From Nothophaeocryptopus gaeumannii (Eukaryota; Ascomycota; Dothideomycetes; Mycosphaerellales; Mycosphaerellaceae): DNA of 64,000 bases. Under the pieces are notes generated by a model that was given only the letters and a program-made list of their open reading frames with translations, was not told the origin of the DNA and did not search any database. The stretch spans positions 558,001 through 622,000 of the forward strand of contig JASISA010000036.1 of NCBI GenBank assembly GCA_031771865.1. Reading direction: 5' to 3'. Below, in pieces: positions 62,001 to 64,000 of this stretch (the first letter of the stretch is position 1; every line of letters begins with the position of its first letter). The position numbers and the translations under genes are program-made.

Positions 62001-62909
62001 CTGAAAGACATTGAGAAGCACCTTCGACGGGAGAGCACTATAGTACCGACGAGGTTCGGCCCTACGATACCAGAATCGCCTGTCGTGGAAAAGAAGGAAA
62101 AGAAGAGCCCCATCTCGCTTCACACCGATGTCGTTGTCACAATGGGCGCCGTCTGCTTCGGTGTTTATCCAAGCACCTTCTTCGACAGCCAGATGCTGAA
62201 GCTGGAGGCAAACAACATCCAAGCCCGATTCGCCGTCGGACTAGAACGAGGCAAGATCACAAGCGGCCTCGGCATGACACTCGGGCAGCTCCAAGTCGCA
62301 TTGTCATCGGTCAGACGTATCACAGCTGTACCGAAAGCTCTCGAAGTGACGGTCGACGAAGTCATCAACAGCGCTCTCAACGCCAAAGGCGGCATCATCC
62401 TGCGAGTGCCCAAAGTCGTCGCTTCTATGCAGTCTTGGCAAGCGCCCAACTCCAACAACGTCGACTACATCTTCAAATCACTCTTTGATGGGAAAATTGA
62501 CGTGGGTTGGAATCTGTCTCGCATCAACTTCATCAAGGGCATGTGGCAATCGCACTCGCGCGCGCTCGCCTCGCGACTCGGCAAATCGCTCCCTGAATCC
62601 GCGGTCCGCATCACAGCCACCAGTGACTCATCCGAGAGCAGCGGCAAACAGACGGAACAGCAGCAACAAGAGAAAATCACTGCGGAAATCAACCTTCCCC
62701 AGAGCAGGTATGAGTACCGAGCTCTGGAGCCACCGGTTATTGAGACGCCGCAGTTGAGGGACATGGGTGAGGCGACGCCGCCGCTGGAGTGGATTGGACT
62801 GCAGAGGGACAAGCTGCCGAACGTGACGCATCAGATCATTATCGTGAGTTTGTTGGAGGTTTGTAGGGAGGTCGAGGATGCTTACGAGAGGATCTTGGGG
62901 AGTTCGTAG
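53094..62909 (+). CDS. csf1: CSF1/BLTP1 bridge-like lipid transfer protein
   Basis: 3271 aa in one uninterrupted 9.8-kb exon, ATG at 53094. The N-terminal membrane anchor (VFLIEVLVVGILALFFLFYF, about residues 19-38) is followed by the conserved opening HAYKAYIDISSLQISLLGGRVFF and YEGHITWRYW. The rest is the repeating beta-groove (RBG) type of chain that forms a long hydrophobic channel, with conserved elements such as LFILRDHLFLIIDLVNDWAS and VPGIRAYIEPRVAIVASK. Low-complexity insertions (SSSTSAASETNSKPAEDEKS and a Ser/Pro-rich part near residues 1200-1300) interrupt it. Yeast Csf1 and animal Tweek/BLTP1 move phospholipids, including for GPI-anchor and ER-plasma membrane supply. ER location with a contact-site role is inferred. 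The length fits the fungal family (about 2950-3300 aa). Confidence 0.95.
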   Translation: MANGLQAQPLSAEGQFNWVFLIEVLVVGILALFFLFYFNRLFATLVSYAIRAYTWHAYKAYIDISSLQISLLGGRVFFKSIRYHAHNVSLHVYEGHITWRYWLRTVQEAEVFQEDDAAQNKKPRSSSTSAASETNSKPAEDEKSRARSRSIGKAERAGAKPKKELPCRIFVKVTGVEAFIYNRSPFYDGVVEATMGKAKEKEASPESASREKVGKSATSSSQDSSAKGDGPIGVEPEKSRTRTTTASVASPQQPEIPSFLRIFPIKVECKRAAAAIGNENTTHVIVAKVDKAGGTIDAGMAGPLDLWKLLFKFAGEKINVTMKPNRDFKEFQLDAAQRILRDKELGKDAQPKEPIKEATHKAKRTWWKFWHFFKRSKSSPESLRTASIKSGKAGGQFGASLDQMPGRDQWRGLTRYLDDHEINEHEEWQKVEYAKATQLVDSDKVTMRFYWDMSGPVPDGTLDSDTLLGSQYEDDINGSVPPEYGMDLGVHGGVVVYGPWADRQRINLQPILFPAPFVDNAPAEPLKPGELRVCTIFKIKVTVEEDVVLRVPAREESKDAKWKGRADEANPTEGVDEITKGPGRHWRKHARRRKGKKGPAAVDARPYAWLDITVKKDSVVNYIMDMFPRSTGYRNNLDLDVRGVEMSSSVNHGLLWRSGPVTVEADISQPLEWNTLRKWPFNIVIHDMELFILRDHLFLIIDLVNDWASGAPSDFYTFVPYNYQLEMTFKNFVMYLNVNDANIINEPADFDRNDYLTIEGQLHANLGIPMEHYRPKTNKITFDVLAQDLSMRQISPPKSTFGTFVQEKTMVDLPKLTLNGSYTSNQEARVGSVDALRMDIVGTGLSLKAFGFFVRQLVNIKENYFGDYMHFKTLEEFQEASEDFQEANAKTASFPKPTSINELDVILCIVAEDATVMFPTNLYSCKEFVRAELPRADLDLRIVSYYLDMGLQLSPLSFLTGVSATEDDEDDDGPADTESGTQFWVSHVDLNGHRSFGLPPNEDAYVSQWDIDVGKITGELSSQFIRDLARAGRAFAFSIQDAENALPVISPAVALDASFVQVRTDTVRMWMHVGKDALLLDLEPVKVDVSDWASATFSQRITVLAPLINFACVDARSASRHRSRKKRKEPVRTYAFLQTGVSLDVVGRKMHFEVELKKQQSHLRLHDQRTNRFPFLIRPEIDAPIKAEDDLPFEPPAMPYPSMPAPVTLAGNGRRPPFIKSIDSAASKRRLIPKFSRSSLSGSIRSGRPLAAEEQSGLFVRSGEVSGSRTPASYRSMGSSSRSPSPDRVAARPPGGLPSDAERAKFGLPSSTMAFSSPYSEPYFPLETIEPDETNVPPFAATKSSGDNASSTSILSAVIDDPDIDHEAEHTSIMIKVVPGIRAYIEPRVAIVASKMFKKVLPKHPEEVMDSLQMGVMGAIQSQNAERLGNHSILEIHADLSAADLRMVALDHENNHVTDQLDVSLRNLEISVRMRTQPSETDPTQFLALHTLLGSMEAQLAERQDGVLLKPAFCLGVDDILVWLALANTHAFHVSFRDTSVAVSGVKAQYLTHLALKLIPIIDDIKSRFEQTLTDNTRRLQYLTYVLTQNGEDTSDPPFMARMLFILRAFPGHFRNTDSWKILSRFRFILMNLPRNVKDDLTAKVKLGQLDCPHDAPMRVLESWTQWRNWDVPYVNQTIAFKMLMNAEEAKKIEPFEKKPLTVTFRSELFRIAIENPEGMSDIVLEETSLGVENTPPTKPEGLMLMDENKRIQTLLQMHTGTVAFNLDWALFSIAEDVLSMKDKIDEASAMLQSSSKRSTGQAIEDSLARHDVHVVLSMDTASISAHSINVRHLSRADGLKVSIIGTTQASEQFGQCASVILNTDTAVTELHGPNSRIWQTLLTSPSLYIDHLQAAPGADIPPTITLAIAYEDLRISISERLPGILHLVDSIIVDEVAKVQHLVEAAKPAPVSSPPLSPNTQITTVQTKSTSATRSSTGRLPPKVHVAVLAGNIHLDVSLLQSLSYQLEGVAASVRVAPSLTRERIFSVDFDIGRMNHAFVNTSRNERHVQGLLEVPPINGHVGLELTREETSISIATTIEKVEVDAGAIQGVIGVINQPEVQSVISAIKSGVDDIKGHVAEIFPEGEVAQTKPVKEQRITFDARFALLGIRISATTPTSGSRGHSSAEVEFGIGPLHATASNRAASKDANPLIPEVRAHIQDIGAALRIRERGKIRPCGNATLGIRLHFNNTIGENGTVHRGLKVRSEGLEINAYPETAAAVVDVINHLQDRIKHLDLSKEVEYLRKLRDERRQTVIKRIKGTDDWTEDGELPFSPEALLSIKTTIELTDIQANWLVNPSFAAAPRAQVDDLIFSIRSVELTTRGGHEARLTIQDMQLQLAKKKDSKDYRSLNSALLPEVAFSVAYWSHKGRDIKLAFKATGKPLDLRLESRFMLPVAAAQKSIELAIERFKKGTATWQSTPTSSGAPRKVAFDTKRISSVLMEADFAGARVYIQGAGPRGNSLSSIAAISQQRGGTQHGRYGQFASEGALMHTALTAPGIAFKMEYNNNELQPTVNAELMIDASSNMLAPNVVPLILEISNSVKDVVQNQNPNKRAITPPKETAKAAQTFFEDNNIVTTTPAKIFGKTKVDIGFRIAKQEFALSCQPIARVDAKASLEDFYITMNTIDSKEHGHFFAMSAVMTKLTAEVKHVYSREPTFSYDMDSVVLSIMNNKHLSGTAGISAVLNVNPTRIFINGKQVQDLLLFQEIWLPPEIRNAGAAGPAAAAPQKGEGFGVQKYQQAAAAAAFPWNATVSITKLAVDLDLGQSIGKSSFTITNLWASQQKSSNWEQNLCIGLDEMGVNSTGRMSGFIQLEKLGVRTSIRWPEKITEAALRKTPLIQASVGFSKLRAKAAFDYQAFAFGDIEHFDFLMYNVRDAAGKSDRLVAVLDCEKAYIFCTSTSPAQAVGLYQAFDRLIQEKQQAYMQSLKDIEKHLRRESTIVPTRFGPTIPESPVVEKKEKKSPISLHTDVVVTMGAVCFGVYPSTFFDSQMLKLEANNIQARFAVGLERGKITSGLGMTLGQLQVALSSVRRITAVPKALEVTVDEVINSALNAKGGIILRVPKVVASMQSWQAPNSNNVDYIFKSLFDGKIDVGWNLSRINFIKGMWQSHSRALASRLGKSLPESAVRITATSDSSESSGKQTEQQQQEKITAEINLPQSRYEYRALEPPVIETPQLRDMGEATPPLEWIGLQRDKLPNVTHQIIIVSLLEVCREVEDAYERILGSS

Positions 62910-63610
62910 AAGGAGAAAGAAGCTAGGAGATGTTTCGGAGGAGTAGAGTGCTTTTTTTTGAGCGTTCTAGCGCGGTTGGCGACGGTTCACAGGACAATAC
63001 TTGCTGTCGTAGATGCTGTATGAGATTGCGGTGAACATTGCGGAGATAAATGCTTCATAATTCCATGTCGAGTAATTGCAGCCTGAGGCAGCCTTCACAT
63101 GCTGTGACTCACAAAGTATCCCGTTCATAGCAAGTCTCATCGAGACACCGCTGGAGAAGCATATGATGGACGTTCAGTTGATAGCGTAGAGATACTCTGA
63201 TGAGGTCGGAGGAGAAGTGAGAAGTACCGTGGGTGGAGGGGCGAGGCGGGCGAAGTGAGCGAAAAGTGAGATGGATGACCAATCAGAGAGGAGCTGTGCT
63301 TGGCGTGATCAAGACAGCACAGACGGCGGGCACTTGGGAACCCAGCAAAATCGAATCTCCCCGCTGAGTCTGTACACTCTCACCTCGACCTCTCCTCCAC
63401 CGCTCTGCCAGCACCGCCTTTGACAGGTAATATTATATAACCCAGACGACACCGCCGCCCTGCCGACTCTCGCTCACTTACTTTCCACAGGCAAGCTTAT
63501 CCTTCGAGGTCGTTCGTTCATCGAGAGCGCTCGAAGCGGGGCATACAGTGCCAGCGAAAACTTCTGAAAACACCCACCTCCCATAGACACCACCCGCCAA
63601 CACCGCCAAG
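62910..63610 (+). promoter_or_regulatory. Promoter and leader of EF-2 gene
   Basis: About 700 bp. A TATA-type element TATATAA lies at 63434-63440, about 170 bp before the EF-2 ATG. Upstream and around it are pyrimidine-rich tracts (e.g. about 63365-63420, CTCTCACCTCGACCTCTCCT), which is typical of highly expressed fungal translation-factor genes. The first part is the 3' UTR of CSF1. Confidence 0.6.
63434..63440 (+). promoter_or_regulatory. TATA-like box of EF-2
   Basis: TATATAA within ...TATTATATAACCC..., placed upstream of the translation start; inferred as the core promoter. Confidence 0.5.
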
Positions 63611-64000
63611 ATGGTGCAGTTCACGGTTGAGGAGCTCCGTAAGTTGGATATGCCGCTGTTGAAGAGTCGACAATCATGGCACATGCTGATACTCGACCGC
63701 AGGCGAGCTCATGGACAACCCGATCAACATCCGTAACATGTCCGTTATTGCCCACGTCGACCACGGAAAGTCCACCCTCACCGACTCGCTCGTCCAGCGT
63801 GCCGGTATCATCTCAGCCAAGAATGCCGGTACCGCGCGGTTTACAGATACCCGTGCCGATGAACAAGAGCGTGGTGTCACAATCAAGTCCACCGCCATCT
63901 CCCTCTACGGTACTCTCCCCGATCAAGAGGATCTGAAGGACATCCCAGTCAAGACCGAGAAGAACGACTTCTTGGTCAACTTGATTGACTCGCCTGGTCA
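63611..64000 (+). CDS. eft: Translation elongation factor 2 (5' part only)
   Basis: Runs off the window end. Exon 1 is only 28 nt (63611-63638, MVQFTVEEL + one base); a 64-nt intron (GTAAGT...CCGCAG) leads to exon 2 at 63703, restoring MVQFTVEELRELMDNP. The GTPase domain begins with INIRNMSVIAHVDHGKSTLT, the P-loop/G1 motif (AHVDHGKST), followed by RAGIISAKNAGTARFTDTRA and DEQERGVTIKSTAISLYG, containing the switch I and the Thr (GVTIKST) typical of EF-2. G3 is reached at the edge (LIDSPG). EF-2 drives ribosome translocation and is the diphthamide-carrying target of ADP-ribosylating toxins. Strongly conserved; only the first about 108 residues are visible. Confidence 0.96.

Noticed and set aside
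1..64000. Search for a secondary-metabolite cluster, CRISPR array, tRNA or rRNA genes
   Set aside because: No PKS/NRPS/terpene core enzymes, no spaced direct repeats, and no tRNA-like boxes were found by eye; a dedicated tRNA scan could still find one.

Overview
This window looks like a chromosome arm from a filamentous ascomycete. The likely group is the Dothideomycetes (Capnodiales-like); this is inferred from protein style, not proven. The reasons are short introns of roughly 40-105 nt with GTRNGT donors and CTAAC/CTGAC branch points, dense genes on both strands, fungal-specific families (GT90/CAP10, YAG7-like, DUF1275, 2EXR/F-box-like small proteins), and a transposon mutated in the pattern of repeat-induced point mutation (RIP). 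I see no rRNA, tRNA, CRISPR array or secondary-metabolite cluster.

Layout, left to right. 1-6.4 kb: the 5' end of an SPX-EXS (SYG1/XPR1-type) gene leaving the window, a GT90 glycosyltransferase, mitochondrial ribosomal protein uL15m, and a DUF1275 membrane protein. 6.4-20 kb: an MFS transporter, a very long HEAT-repeat LAA1/HEATR5 homologue, a TACO1/YebC mitochondrial translational activator, a decayed zinc-binding dehydrogenase, an orphan Cys-containing protein, an SRPBCC protein, and two tandem small F-box-like proteins. 20-32.9 kb: an RGG-rich YAG7-like protein diverging from the splicing factor ESS2/DGCR14, a KDM4-type histone demethylase, a complete but RIP-dead Tc1/mariner element with terminal repeats and TA target duplication, and a CDC50/LEM3 flippase subunit. 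33-44 kb: a secreted M43-type metalloprotease, an APC-family permease, a Myb+WD40+Cys-rich nuclear protein and a sugar transporter. 45-64 kb: an NAD-dependent epimerase, a conserved fungal protein of unknown role, a cupin gene with an in-frame TAG in its continuous frame, a coiled-coil protein, an RBM26/Rmn1-type RNA-binding protein, the giant bridge-like lipid transfer protein CSF1/BLTP1 (9.8 kb in one exon), and the 5' end of elongation factor 2.

Most genes are independent housekeeping functions rather than a pathway. Loose themes are membrane lipid handling and trafficking (CDC50, CSF1, LAA1), mitochondrial translation (uL15m, TACO1) and RNA/chromatin control (ESS2, RBM26-like, KDM4-like, the WD40 protein). 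Several neighbours are divergent pairs sharing short promoters (GT90/uL15m, LAA1/TACO1, YAG7-like/ESS2, epimerase/unknown, RBM26-like/CSF1).

I found no convincing new multi-gene system. The items most worth following are the RIP-inactivated Tc1 element, the triple-frameshift dehydrogenase pseudogene, the Myb-WD40-Cys protein with a SUMO-interaction-like start and a duplicated PGKLLK motif, the cupin gene with an internal TAG, and the sugar transporter whose long open N-terminal frame has no ATG. Intron positions were deduced by eye from splice consensus and frame, so they are predictions.
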